A stretch of DNA of 45,121 nt, from contig JBCCHB010000140.1 in NCBI GenBank assembly GCA_039028975.1, positions 1 through 45,121 on the forward strand. The letters are read 5' to 3'. The translations under genes were made by a program, and so were the position numbers. This DNA comes from JAHBNG01 sp039028975 (GTDB lineage: Bacteria; Chloroflexota; Anaerolineae; Caldilineales; Caldilineaceae). Positions 1 to 9,680 of this stretch are shown here, piece by piece; positions within the stretch are counted from its first letter, which is position 1; each line of letters starts with the position of its first letter. The notes beneath the pieces are model-generated. The model was given only the letters and a program-made list of their open reading frames with translations. It was not told the origin of the DNA and ran no database searches.

Positions 1-256
1 CGAATGGGTTGATTCACATCATGAACTCATATTGTATGAAAAAATGACCAACTTATAGGAACAACTATATTTATTGAACCCTCGGGTTTTGGGTCTCCAG
101 GCTGTTTTCTATTTTTGTATGTTCCTTTTGCGGTCACTGTTTTAAAGTGTTCCTCTGTAGGCTTTAGTAGCTGGGGCCTTTTATCTCAGTTGCCTGTATC
201 GACAGCTTAAGCTGCCTCAACGCTTCTTCTATGTTCTCGATTGTTTCTAATCGTAC
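1..256. other. Non-coding stretch at the left edge
   Basis: No convincing gene was seen. On the minus strand the reading frame of the next gene (257-478) continues past its TGA stop for 29 sense codons to a TAA near 170. Those codons could extend the coiled coil, but no start codon lies in them. The rest is AT-rich, and a short AACCC/GGGTT dyad near 78-89 is too weak to call a terminator. Confidence 0.5.
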
Positions 257-478
257 TCAAATCGGCTGAGGACGATTAGATTCTGATAGCGACTCATCCT
301 CAATCAGATTATTCAGTCGCTCGATTTCCTTTTTTAAATCCTCTTCTTTTTGGAGGTACCTGCCAGCTAACTCAGCTAATTGCATACGTGCCTGATTGAG
401 CACCGCCTCTCTTTGTTCAGGTAGGTGCTCGAGCTGGTGCTCAAGCTCATTTATCATATCCAATAGTTTATTTTCCAT
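257..478 (-). CDS. Small coiled-coil protein, unknown function
   Basis: A 73-residue charged protein made almost wholly of heptad-like helix (Leu/Ile every 3-4 residues, many Glu, Gln and Lys), so probably a dimeric or trimeric coiled coil. It is the last gene seen in the leftward tail/fibre transcription unit, 16 bases after the preceding gene. That position suggests a fibre accessory, chaperone or trimerisation factor, which is inference from position only. Its TGA stop is followed in frame by 29 more sense codons with similar helical character, so it may have been shortened by a nonsense change. No family was recognised. Confidence 0.6.
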   Translation of the reverse strand: MENKLLDMINELEHQLEHLPEQREAVLNQARMQLAELAGRYLQKEEDLKKEIERLNNLIEDESLSESNRPQPI

Positions 479-494
479 GCCTTAACCCTTTCAT

Positions 495-1016
495 CTATAG
501 TGTTTTTCCGGTCCAGCTTCCGCCAGCATCTGTTGTAATATCCAATGTTCCCAGGATGCTTGCATCCGTCTTGCGTATCTCCGCCAAGTTCCCATTAGTC
601 GTAATATTCAGCGTCGCGAGCGCAGCTCCGAGCAAGCTAGCAACGCCAAGCGTATCACCATTCGCCGACGCCTCTATGCTTGCCAAGCTGCGCCTTGCGA
701 GAATGTCCACCAGTCTCTCAATTTCAACATCGAGAAGAACAGTGTCATACACCTCGTGAATCTCGCGCCACTCATTCGATCCAGTGCCTGCAGCCAGCAA
801 AATCAGCGGACCAGCCGTATTGGTTTCAGCGGCAGTCAGCTCTACATAGTAGAAGCCACTGGCGACTTCGACTGCGCTATTGGTTGTCGCCGCAAATGTC
901 CCACCGTTTTTGGATATCTGTACGGCTGGCGCTAGCCCTGTTTCGCCTGCCTCGTTGTCGGTTTCATCCGACATGAAAATGGCGATTCGTGCGGCATCTC
1001 CTTTTCTGATTCTCAT
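495..1016 (-). CDS. Distal tail/fibre accessory protein
   Basis: A 173-residue protein with an N-terminal beta-rich domain of about 90 residues (alternating Thr, Val, Gly and Ala strands with aromatic pairs such as FYYVEL), then a helical segment with a Leu/Ile-rich stretch and a Gly/Thr-rich tail. The order of parts (small beta-sandwich, then ADTVW/ARRSL-type helix, then Thr-rich tail) resembles the larger protein at 32381-33403, so the two may share a fibre-attachment or sugar-binding domain. It starts one base after the stop of the beta-helix tailspike gene upstream, so it is probably translated with it. A structural role is inferred from context and fold style. No catalytic motif was seen. 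Confidence 0.6.
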   Translation of the reverse strand: MRIRKGDAARIAIFMSDETDNEAGETGLAPAVQISKNGGTFAATTNSAVEVASGFYYVELTAAETNTAGPLILLAAGTGSNEWREIHEVYDTVLLDVEIERLVDILARRSLASIEASANGDTLGVASLLGAALATLNITTNGNLAEIRKTDASILGTLDITTDAGGSWTGKTL

Positions 1017-1017
1017 T

Positions 1018-4000
1018 CTATACCCCTATTCCTATCCCGATAGTCATGCCGGCCTCAACGGGCCTACCTGTTGCTGTGGGTGCAATTTGCTCATCAAGTG
1101 GCACCAACTCCACCTCATCTATGTAGTACTCATCCCCAGCCTGAGCAAACTGGTGCATCTGAAATGAGAGTCGTGCGTTGTCGTTTGTTCCAGTGGCCAC
1201 AAACGTTAATTCGTGCTGCGCCCATGCCGCGCTCAGATTCACATCGTTATTAATTCCCAGGTTTGCAAATGGCGCTTCATGGCCAAACACGGAAACTCGG
1301 ATGTCTCGCTCGCTAGAGCTATAGGCATAAACACGTAGCTGATACCGTTGCCCTTCTATTATGTTGACTCCAAACTGGTAGAGCTGTATGTTTGCGCTTC
1401 CAGATGCGGTAATCTTCACGGCGGATGCCGTGCTGTTGGCTCCGCTTACCTCCTCAATGGTGCCACCTGTGCCATTGTCGTAATGTACCCAGTCGGCTAA
1501 ATAGTCGGCGCTATTCTCAAAATCCCAGTTGCTAATCAGATTATCAGACTGAACGAACTGGTACGATCCCCAAGCATCAGGGCCAGTGATGCCAGCAGCC
1601 CCAAACATCTCGTGTATGGTCGGTGTGGAGCCAGCTCCAACAACCTCCTCGGGTACGGGCGTATAGTCGTTTGTGGCTGCAAAGGTGTCGGTGGCGTTTG
1701 CGCTTGCAAATACCTGCTGGCCCGTTTCTAGCTCCCCGCCAACCCCATCATTGTCCGTTAGCCCATAGTAGAAATTATTCGTATTCACGGTCGGCTCGCC
1801 ATTATCAATGGCGATGTCGATACCCAGATCGTTGCCGTGGAAGATGCTGTTGGAGATGGATAGGTTGCTGCCCTCCATCTGGAATACATGATATTTTGTA
1901 TTTACCGCGTGGAAGGTGCTGCGATTGATCACCCAGTTATCCTGACTGACCCCTGCGTAGCCCAGCACGATAGAATCTTGCGCGCCGTAAAGAAGACAGT
2001 TCTCCAGGATGAGATTGTTCACGCCTGTGTTGTTGGCCCCCGCACCGATGATGCTCACGTTGTCGAAACGCATTCGTTTGCCGCTCGGCACGTAATTTTT
2101 CAGTGCAAAAGTTAGGCGGGCATCCGTAGCGGTGGCTGTGGCTGTGAAAACCAGCGCATGTTTTTCCCACCCGTACGACAGAGGAGTGCTGAAGTTGTTC
2201 CCGTTGATTCCGTAGTTGGTGCCGCCGATACCCCCTGATGCTTGATGCAGGTACACATCACAAGAGGCTCCGGCCAAATCGCTATTCTGGTGGAAGCAGA
2301 GCGTGTACTGCACGCCATTTGTTACTGAAAAATTCGTCGTTGTGAAGAACTCAAAGTCTCCAGCGTTCGAGGGCTGCATATTGGCCGAATACGCCGAGGA
2401 ATCTGGCGTGAGCACGTTGATTCCCTTGATGCCGCCATTTGAATCGGTATGGTCCCATCCGGTAAAGTCGCCTGTTTCAAAGTCACCATTGGTGATTAGC
2501 TCCGTGCTGCCACCAGTCCCCGTTTGCCCCAGGATGAGAGAGTGGGTAAGGCCAGGGCCAATCACGCAATTCTCGAATGAGATATCAGTGACCGTGCCGC
2601 CAGAGTAAACTTGCACGTCTGTGTGGGACGCAAAATTGAAGCTCTCGCTATTCGGCCCGCCAACAGGCTCTGAATTGTTGGTAAGGGTGTGCTTGCGGGC
2701 GTTGTGAAACCAACATTGTTTAAATGAAATGGTTCCTAGGCCGTTGTCGTCTCCGTCCGTGCTCTGGATGGCATCTTGTCCGCAATCGTGGACGATCACT
2801 CGCTCAAACTTGTGTCCAGGTCCGCCCAGGCGAATCCCTGCCCCATTAGGGTATGCAGCAAGCGGCCCTGTGTACGTGATGCCGCCACCCGTCCAGCTAT
2901 CCGATTCTTCAACCCAGCCGCAGTTACGCACCTCGACATTTTTTAGCGTGCAGTTGGCCGATTCCTTGCGGTAGAAAATGCCGTGGCCCTGCCAGCTCTG
3001 GATAACAATTCCGCTCAGGTCGCCGCCATCTATATCAATGTAGCTCTGGTCTATCCATACGCCGTGCTCTGTGGCCGTCTCGGCGGTAATGCCCGTCGTC
3101 CCTGCCTCGGGCAGTAGCGTTGTGCCGCGAGAACCTTGGATCGTGACCACGCCGCCACTCGTGCGGATATAGATGGGGTCCGTTAGGGTGCCGCTAATCG
3201 TTGGGCGTAGCTGGGTCGTGAATGTCCCCGCGTACAGGGTAATCGTGTCACCCGCTGTCACCGTACCCCAATTGATTTGGTCGCACTCGTTCCACGCCGT
3301 GGCCTCGCTAAGCCCATCGGAGTTGTCACCGGATGTACTCACGTGGTAGGTCGTGGCTGTGCCACCAGATGCAGCGCTGAACTGGTCAAAGCCGATGTCA
3401 GGTGCAGCGCCACGACTGACGCCAAAAAAATCGTTGGCGGGGTACAGCGTTGCCGAGCCGCCGCCAATGCCTAGGCTGTTGGCGGTTTTCTTGAATGCTT
3501 CGGGGGCCGGAATCCCACCAACAGGGATATTATCAAGGGGATTGACGAGTGTCGGCACGCCGATGATGTCACCTGGCCCCTGCATGGTTCCAGGGGGAGC
3601 GCTAGACCACATGTTCTTACGGAATGTGACGGTGTTGGTGTTGGTTATTGCCGAGCCGCTGAAGGCGGGCGAACCATCGCTGTGGTAAAACATATTATTG
3701 GCGATGGTGGTGTTGGAGTGCTTGTTGCCATTTGTCAGCGACTCGAACGGGCGGGATGGCGCAAACCCGTCTACGTCATATGCGTACACTATGTTGTTGA
3801 TGAAGTCGATGTAGCCGCTTGTGGTCGCGCTTCCCTGGTTGTCCCATAGGTTTATTCCGCTCGAGCGCGTAATGATCAAATTGTTGCGCATGTAAAAGAA
3901 ATCCGCAGGCGGGTAGCCAGTGAATACGCTCGCTTCCATGTTCGCAACGATATCATCAGAGGGGGGTGAAACGTTGAGTCCTGGTATGCGTGCGCCGCGG

Positions 4001-4821
4001 CCCAAGGTGTTATCTAGCGTGTGAAATATGACATTTCGGAACAGCTCACAGTTGTTCGTGAAGTGCATGTACACATTCAGCGCGTAGTTGTCATATATGA
4101 AGTTGTCGTATATGAAGAAGTTCTCTGTTGCGCCGCCGCCGATGCCCTCCCCCCAGTTGTGATGGATAAGGCAGCGTTGGACCGTGAAATTGCGCCCACG
4201 GAAAAAATGCGTAATGACGGGCCAGTCCATTACGCCAGAGCCGCGGCTCACTTGGGCGAAATTGGCGCAATCAAATATTTCGGAGTCCTCCAAAACGGTA
4301 TCGTCACCCTTGACCCAAAAGCCCGTGTGACGAACACCGGAAACTTCCCCATTTGAGAATTTGACACCGACAGTATCCTCTAGCGACACACCGCGCCCGC
4401 GCGAGTTGGTCACTCTGAGGCCGTCAAATTCCCAGTAAGAAACATTGTTGAGGTGAAGCAGTGCGCCCCAAACGTGACCTAATCCGGTAAAGTTCCCAGC
4501 GTGAGAGGCAAATGTGCCGTCTGTCGCCACCACTCGATTTGTCCCTGGCCCGACAAACGCGCCCCCTGGCAAGGTGTACGTTCCGTCGATGACGGCTGCC
4601 AACGGCCCGTCCTCGGACACTACGCGGATCGGATTTCCCACTGTGCCACTGCGGGTATTCAAGAATACCCGTTCATTGTACGTTCCGGCCACCAAATGAA
4701 TCGTGTCTCCAGGGTTCACGCTGGCGTGATTCCCTGCATGATTCAGCGTCTGCCATTTGTTAGCAAAGCTACCGTCATTGGCGTCACTCCCGCCTACTGG
4801 ATCTACCCAAAAATCTGGCAT
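1018..4821 (-). CDS. Beta-helix tailspike with two carbohydrate-binding modules
   Basis: A 1267-residue protein. Residues 1-480 and about 488-760 each begin with the signature of secreted right-handed parallel beta-helix proteins: a Trp/Tyr-x-V-x-x-x-G-x-D-x-x-D/S-G start and later a P-G-D-T-I or A-G-D-T-I step followed by a Gly-Thr-Tyr/Phe turn. Both then show many Asn-rich rungs (NNxF/I, NCxxxG). Residues about 775-925 form a carbohydrate-binding-like jelly roll (LITNGDFE start, RFDNVS end). The helix then resumes (about 930-1060), and a second jelly roll (about 1090-1235, WDFENS start, YYIDEVEL end) closes the protein. The likely role is a receptor-binding tailspike that binds and perhaps cleaves host polysaccharide. 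No catalytic residues could be assigned. It lies 9 bases after the large fibre gene and just before 495-1016, consistent with a distal tail apparatus. Confidence 0.85.
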   Translation of the reverse strand: MPDFWVDPVGGSDANDGSFANKWQTLNHAGNHASVNPGDTIHLVAGTYNERVFLNTRSGTVGNPIRVVSEDGPLAAVIDGTYTLPGGAFVGPGTNRVVATDGTFASHAGNFTGLGHVWGALLHLNNVSYWEFDGLRVTNSRGRGVSLEDTVGVKFSNGEVSGVRHTGFWVKGDDTVLEDSEIFDCANFAQVSRGSGVMDWPVITHFFRGRNFTVQRCLIHHNWGEGIGGGATENFFIYDNFIYDNYALNVYMHFTNNCELFRNVIFHTLDNTLGRGARIPGLNVSPPSDDIVANMEASVFTGYPPADFFYMRNNLIITRSSGINLWDNQGSATTSGYIDFINNIVYAYDVDGFAPSRPFESLTNGNKHSNTTIANNMFYHSDGSPAFSGSAITNTNTVTFRKNMWSSAPPGTMQGPGDIIGVPTLVNPLDNIPVGGIPAPEAFKKTANSLGIGGGSATLYPANDFFGVSRGAAPDIGFDQFSAASGGTATTYHVSTSGDNSDGLSEATAWNECDQINWGTVTAGDTITLYAGTFTTQLRPTISGTLTDPIYIRTSGGVVTIQGSRGTTLLPEAGTTGITAETATEHGVWIDQSYIDIDGGDLSGIVIQSWQGHGIFYRKESANCTLKNVEVRNCGWVEESDSWTGGGITYTGPLAAYPNGAGIRLGGPGHKFERVIVHDCGQDAIQSTDGDDNGLGTISFKQCWFHNARKHTLTNNSEPVGGPNSESFNFASHTDVQVYSGGTVTDISFENCVIGPGLTHSLILGQTGTGGSTELITNGDFETGDFTGWDHTDSNGGIKGINVLTPDSSAYSANMQPSNAGDFEFFTTTNFSVTNGVQYTLCFHQNSDLAGASCDVYLHQASGGIGGTNYGINGNNFSTPLSYGWEKHALVFTATATATDARLTFALKNYVPSGKRMRFDNVSIIGAGANNTGVNNLILENCLLYGAQDSIVLGYAGVSQDNWVINRSTFHAVNTKYHVFQMEGSNLSISNSIFHGNDLGIDIAIDNGEPTVNTNNFYYGLTDNDGVGGELETGQQVFASANATDTFAATNDYTPVPEEVVGAGSTPTIHEMFGAAGITGPDAWGSYQFVQSDNLISNWDFENSADYLADWVHYDNGTGGTIEEVSGANSTASAVKITASGSANIQLYQFGVNIIEGQRYQLRVYAYSSSERDIRVSVFGHEAPFANLGINNDVNLSAAWAQHELTFVATGTNDNARLSFQMHQFAQAGDEYYIDEVELVPLDEQIAPTATGRPVEAGMTIGIGIGV

Positions 4822-4830
4822 AGTCTCCCC

Positions 4831-7800
4831 TTATACTAGCTGCACTTCACTCCCTGACTCATCATTGGGATTTGTCGGCACAGATGCCCCAAATCTCAAT
4901 TTGTCGTTTTTGTCTACCCACAAATAAAAGCTTCTCCCCTCTTGATTGGTCAGCTTCATGTAGCCCGCAGCTGGCTGCGCCGTATTGCTGTTGTGGCCAA
5001 TTTCGATATGTGGCCCGCTCGATGCCGAAAAACCCGAGCCACCAGCGCCCGCATCGGTACTTTGGAGCACCAGCGCCACCCTGTTGTCGTTGCCCCACAT
5101 CTCTAGGTTGTCGCCAAGATTGATGGCCGGATTGGAGTCGAAATTGGATGAGATAAAGAGGCCGTCTGCCGCTATGGTCTCATCTCGGATGATGCGCATT
5201 CGCCCATTCAGGAGCACACCGTTATCGTCAAGCGTCATTCGCGCATCAGATACGCCATTCGTAAATGACTCCAGCCGAATAGCGCTCTTCTTCGTGGTGC
5301 TTTGCCCGGTCACGTAGTCCGATCTCAGATACAGGTAGCGCGTATCCACCGCGGGGTTGTTGTCGTAGAGCTGCGATATGCTGATGCCGTACTCGCTGGT
5401 GCTCTCGGAAAAAGAGACTTGCGAAGTGCCGTAAACAGACACAAGGTTATTAGTGAAGTCTGCTCCACCCGTGGATAGCGTCCCATGCGTTCGGATGATG
5501 TCTCCAGCCACCTCAAGATACGATGTGTCGGAGTTGCCTATGTAGGTGGCAAAACCACTTGGTCCAAATCCTGACCAAAGTCCATGACCCGAGAAGCCTC
5601 CAGGCGCATCGCCAAAGAGCTGGCTCGTATCCGGCCCGATCTTCAAATTAGGCGTGTCGGCATCGGCCCCGAAAAATGCGCCCGCAGTCTGCACGCCAGA
5701 GGCGCTGTAATAGTAGGTTAGCGGAGTGTTGAGCAGGCGCACCCCGCCTGACGTGGCGGTCAGACCCGTAAATTGCTCTATGGATGAGTTGAGGTTGCTG
5801 CCGACTGCAAAGCCAAATGTTGGATCGGCATAGTCGAGTCGGTTTTGCAAGTTACCCATTGCAACGACCTGATTAATATCATTCCAGGCCGATGTACTCC
5901 CTCGGCTAGAGATGCTAATCGTTGGCCCTTCGCCCCCTGCAATGCTTGTCTGAGAGGCGATATCAATGTACCCATCTCCAACCTCTTTACCCAGGCTCAC
6001 AAGCCCATCACCAGTGAGCCAAAGGTCATCAGCGGGAGTGAACAGAGACGTGTTGAAGCCCGCATCAGCGAAGAGCATGTTGTTAACGCCAGCTTGGCGG
6101 AACGCGCTCACCACGGAGCCGTCTCCAGGCTCGTCCAGATTGCGCACGACGGTGTAGGAGTACTCCACGCCTGCTGTGATGGTTGTCGCATCAGAGGCGA
6201 ACTGCACCGCCTCAAAACGTGGAACGCCAGAGCGCACGGCCTGAAGGTATCCATACTCACCATTGGTGAAGATCCCCGTATCCAGGTAGATAGTCGTCGC
6301 ACCATCTGCCAGGTCTCGGGTCAGCTTGCCCGACGTGCTGACCATGATGCGGCCATCCAGTGTGGCCATCACATCTTGCGGCACCAGCCGCGTAGCCATC
6401 AGCTCTAGTACATGAAGATTGCGCCATGGGGCAGAAAGCGAGCCAATATCCTGGTCGAATCCGCCATCATTGAGCACATTTCCAGTGATGGAGCGCGTAC
6501 CATCTATCAGGTATGCATTAGGAAACTGACTATCGGCCAACACACCAGTGTGATCAGAGCCGTTTAGCGCGTGAACTTGGGCATGGTGATCATTCGCCCC
6601 GATATCAGTCAAGTCAGCATGTGAGCGGCTGGCCAAGTCAGCCAGTGACGACCCTGTCTTATTTAGGTTGGCCCACGCTAGAGTGCCGCCGATATCGGCC
6701 AGGTCGGACCCTGTTTTGTCTACGTTGGTCCACGCCAATGTCCCGCCCAGGTCACTGAGCAGAGCGCCGGTCTTGTCTACGATAGTCCAAGCCAACGTGC
6801 CACCCAGGTCACCAAGTAGAGCGCCCGTTTTGTCGACTCGAGACCACGGCAAATTCCCTGTGTGGTCTGGTCCATCGATGGCATGGATCTGATTGTGATG
6901 ATCATTCGCACCGATGTTCAGTAAGTCGGCGTGGTCCGTTACCGTAGAGAAATTGTGAGTGTGGCCTGTGTTTTCTTTTGTAGCCAATAGGGCATTTACT
7001 TCTGCTTCGGTGTAATAAAGGTCGCCGTGCGCATGGGTGTCGGCGGCCAGCCCAGAGACTTGCCCATCCACGTATGCGATTGATGCCAAAGAAGCGTGAC
7101 CGTGCGTATCTTCCGACTTCCCTGCTAGCTCCGTATCTACATAGGATTGAAGGGCGTAGCCCGCATGTGTGTGGCCCGTGTTGGACTTCACCGCCAAGTT
7201 GCCGTCGATGGTGGCTTTCAGGTAGTAGCGATCATCATGGTTGTGACCCGAATCCGTGGTGGATGTGGTACCCGCCACGATTTCATCCACGTAGATGCGG
7301 TTAAAGCGCCGGTCTATCTCTCCAAGGTCTGTTCCTAGGTCTACGAGTGGTCGAACAACTGAGCCGCCCATCTCTATCTGGCTACCTGCGGGCGATATAG
7401 ACCCGTAGCCGATCTGTATCCTTTGTGCAATGAGGTTGGCGCGCGAGTCGTTGTCTTGGCCGAGTAGCTCAAAAGTAGCAAAGTCCGCCGTATCTGGTGC
7501 TCCAGTCTGCGGTCGCCACTGGGCAGATATATGGACTTGGGAGAGATCTGAGCCGGTTGAATTCCCGCCGCGGTACCCCGCGTAGCTAGCCAATGATGCC
7601 GTGTTTAATGGCGTGGGTGATGTCTGATGGTTGCTCCAGAGAGCAGCAGTTGCATTTTCGGCTGTGCGGTTGTTGTTGTCGCGGTACCATGTAACTTTCT
7701 CTGGCGTGTTGGGCGTGTCTTCAAACTGGAATAGCGAGTTGAGTGATAGCCCACCGCCATCTAGTATTACCTCGCCAGCGCCCAGTGCAATTTCGGCTCG

Positions 7801-9366
7801 AAGATAGGCAGCATCCGCATAGATACCGTAGCCAGTTGGATTTAAATCTGGGTCAGATATGCCCGCCAGATTGCCCAGCCGCAGATGGGTCGTGAAATTG
7901 GCCGGATTGTGTGCTGTGCCCGTCCACGTGGCCATATCGATATAGGGGGACGTGACATCATTGACCGTGGACTTAATCACTCCATCCCCAGGAACACCGA
8001 AACCGATAGCCCACACGCCAGCCGGAGTACGCTTACCGCTGACGCCAGACGTGCGGGTGAAGGTCCACGACTGCTTACCCTCTGGTAGATCCACGTAGGA
8101 TGTGACCGTGCCGTAGACAAATCCCACGTCCAGCCCTGTCCCTCTATCGATGTACCGCAGCGCCACGGTATCGCCAGAGCGGAAGGATTGCGTATCGGCC
8201 AAATTATCATAAACCGTGAGCGTACCCGTCGTGGCTGGCGACACAAAGTCCTCAGCGACTGTAGCGCCACTAATGGTAATATACTCGCTGCCAGCCAGCG
8301 CCAGATTAGTATCGGCCACGAAGGCATCGACAATCAGCGTGTCAGCCTGAATATCACGAAAGTCCGCATCCCCTGCTGGCGTTATTGTCCATCCCGTTTG
8401 GCCCGTGACGGCCCCGGGCGAAGAGATGTTTGCGGCATGGGTGTGCAGACCCGTCCAAGCAAAATTGTGCGCCTCATCGACGACCACGGAGCCGCTAGAT
8501 AGTGCTAGTCCGTTGCCCGCTCGCACTTCCAAATTGTTGCCGACTGAGCCAAGCCCATCACCCACAAGATCAGGGGCGCGTACCTGAACGTTACCGCTGA
8601 CAATCTCAAGGGCATCCCCGGTATTCACGGTCAGCGCCGTACCGGATGCGCTTAGGCCATCCCCAGCCAATGATGGCACATCCACCGCCACCGCATCCCC
8701 GCTGATTTGGATGTTGGCCCCAGGATTGACAAATAGACCGCTCCCGCTCGTACCCAGCCCATTTCCGGCCAGCGTGGCGTAATCCACCGTCAGCACGCCA
8801 GGGGTTACGCTCGTTGTCAGGCCGCTGCCATGCTGTACGCTCAGAACGCCTGAGCTATAGTCGAGGCCAGGGCCGCCGATAGCGCCTGATAGCTGGAGGG
8901 CGTTCGTACCGCCATTGATGGATAGCCCATCGCCGACATTCACGCCGATTTGGCCTAGACCGTACTGCTGAAGCCCTGGCCCCGCTACGGCTGTGATGAG
9001 CTGGGCGTGGTCTAGGCTGATGGTCGGCGTATTGGCAATCAGCCCACCGCCTGTAATGGAGATCCCATCCCCAGCGACAATCTGCCCTGCTGCGCTTGCG
9101 GCAAGGTCTGTGATATCTACGCCATTGATTAGTCCGACATTGGTGATGTTGTTGGAGCCGAGATTAAGCGGGCCTGTCATCGGGCGAGCGCCACTCGTGA
9201 GGAGAAACTGAGGCGCCTGATTGTCGGATAGTTCGCCAGTGTGGAAAGCCCCATCTAGGGCATGGGGGGATAGGCCACCCGTGGCCGCGGCAGTACCCGC
9301 TGACGAACTGGTATTTGTCAGCAGGTATGGAAGTAATTTATTTGCTAATTCGGATTTAGACTCCAT
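4831..9366 (-). CDS. Giant tail fibre
   Basis: A 1511-residue fibre. Residues 60-100 contain the common fibre motif MTGPLNLGSNNITNV. Residues 100-300 are tandem repeats of the type GDGL-x4-G-x2-L-x-V. Residues about 700-800 contain repeated His-x-His motifs (GHNHDDRY, GHTHAGY, THGHASL, THAHGDLYY, GHTHNF); in other phages such motifs coordinate metal along a trimeric fibre. Residues about 815-960 contain several copies of a DKTG-x-LxDLGGTLAW unit flanked by ANDHHxQ(I/V)HAxxG/DHTG. The C-terminal ~40 residues carry a KLTNQEGRSFYLWVD-type ending found in phage fibre tips. It is read toward the tailspike gene. Two opposite-strand genes separate it from the tail hub gene, so it may need its own promoter. 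No chaperone domain or protease motif was recognised. Confidence 0.88.
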   Translation of the reverse strand: MESKSELANKLLPYLLTNTSSSAGTAAATGGLSPHALDGAFHTGELSDNQAPQFLLTSGARPMTGPLNLGSNNITNVGLINGVDITDLAASAAGQIVAGDGISITGGGLIANTPTISLDHAQLITAVAGPGLQQYGLGQIGVNVGDGLSINGGTNALQLSGAIGGPGLDYSSGVLSVQHGSGLTTSVTPGVLTVDYATLAGNGLGTSGSGLFVNPGANIQISGDAVAVDVPSLAGDGLSASGTALTVNTGDALEIVSGNVQVRAPDLVGDGLGSVGNNLEVRAGNGLALSSGSVVVDEAHNFAWTGLHTHAANISSPGAVTGQTGWTITPAGDADFRDIQADTLIVDAFVADTNLALAGSEYITISGATVAEDFVSPATTGTLTVYDNLADTQSFRSGDTVALRYIDRGTGLDVGFVYGTVTSYVDLPEGKQSWTFTRTSGVSGKRTPAGVWAIGFGVPGDGVIKSTVNDVTSPYIDMATWTGTAHNPANFTTHLRLGNLAGISDPDLNPTGYGIYADAAYLRAEIALGAGEVILDGGGLSLNSLFQFEDTPNTPEKVTWYRDNNNRTAENATAALWSNHQTSPTPLNTASLASYAGYRGGNSTGSDLSQVHISAQWRPQTGAPDTADFATFELLGQDNDSRANLIAQRIQIGYGSISPAGSQIEMGGSVVRPLVDLGTDLGEIDRRFNRIYVDEIVAGTTSTTDSGHNHDDRYYLKATIDGNLAVKSNTGHTHAGYALQSYVDTELAGKSEDTHGHASLASIAYVDGQVSGLAADTHAHGDLYYTEAEVNALLATKENTGHTHNFSTVTDHADLLNIGANDHHNQIHAIDGPDHTGNLPWSRVDKTGALLGDLGGTLAWTIVDKTGALLSDLGGTLAWTNVDKTGSDLADIGGTLAWANLNKTGSSLADLASRSHADLTDIGANDHHAQVHALNGSDHTGVLADSQFPNAYLIDGTRSITGNVLNDGGFDQDIGSLSAPWRNLHVLELMATRLVPQDVMATLDGRIMVSTSGKLTRDLADGATTIYLDTGIFTNGEYGYLQAVRSGVPRFEAVQFASDATTITAGVEYSYTVVRNLDEPGDGSVVSAFRQAGVNNMLFADAGFNTSLFTPADDLWLTGDGLVSLGKEVGDGYIDIASQTSIAGGEGPTISISSRGSTSAWNDINQVVAMGNLQNRLDYADPTFGFAVGSNLNSSIEQFTGLTATSGGVRLLNTPLTYYYSASGVQTAGAFFGADADTPNLKIGPDTSQLFGDAPGGFSGHGLWSGFGPSGFATYIGNSDTSYLEVAGDIIRTHGTLSTGGADFTNNLVSVYGTSQVSFSESTSEYGISISQLYDNNPAVDTRYLYLRSDYVTGQSTTKKSAIRLESFTNGVSDARMTLDDNGVLLNGRMRIIRDETIAADGLFISSNFDSNPAINLGDNLEMWGNDNRVALVLQSTDAGAGGSGFSASSGPHIEIGHNSNTAQPAAGYMKLTNQEGRSFYLWVDKNDKLRFGASVPTNPNDESGSEVQLV

Positions 9367-9391
9367 ATAGCGATACTACATACTCTTGCGT

Positions 9392-9397
9392 TATAAT
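9392..9397 (+). promoter_or_regulatory. Putative -10 box for the plus-strand gene pair
   Basis: A perfect TATAAT lies 22 bases before the ATG at 9419. No good -35 element was seen about 17 bases upstream. It sits in the short gap between the divergent fibre gene start (9366) and the plus-strand gene. It is the only obvious promoter element for this two-gene insert. Confidence 0.45.
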
Positions 9398-9418
9398 GAG
9401 CGCATTGCAGGAAAAATC

Positions 9419-9652
9419 ATGAGAAAAGGTCTTTCAAATATGCAACACAACAATGCTATCGTTCGGTCTGTATCGAACAGTTCGGGCCAGCCGTACGGCA
9501 AATTTCTGGACTTACTAAATAGCCAAGACTGGATAGAAGCTGCGCTTTATGACGATCTTCTTGGCCACTGGATTATCGAAATTCCACATAACCGCTTTGA
9601 AAGTGAACGCGACTTAGAAAATGCTATCTGCGATCTCACTAGCCCCGATTGA
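9419..9652 (+). CDS. Small plus-strand accessory protein, paralogue of next gene
   Basis: A 77-residue protein of unknown function on the opposite strand to the surrounding tail genes. I chose the ATG at 9419 because AGGAA lies 5 bases upstream and a TATAAT is 22 bases upstream, whereas an upstream TTG at 9386 lies before the promoter. The C-terminal half (SQDWIEA, then L-x-G-x4-I-x-I, then a helix ending AICDL) matches the layout of the next gene (EQDWIAK, L-x-G, I-x-I, ALRQL), so the two look like a tandem duplication. Opposite orientation, own promoter and small size are typical of an accessory gene carried for host interaction. The function is unknown. Confidence 0.6.
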   Translation: MRKGLSNMQHNNAIVRSVSNSSGQPYGKFLDLLNSQDWIEAALYDDLLGHWIIEIPHNRFESERDLENAICDLTSPD

Positions 9653-9680
9653 ATGCTCGAACTCAAGTAAAAGGATGTTT

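Noticed and set aside
5845..6408. 187-codon plus-strand ORF opposite the giant fibre
   Set aside because: Shadow of the repeat-rich fibre frame; no start signal.
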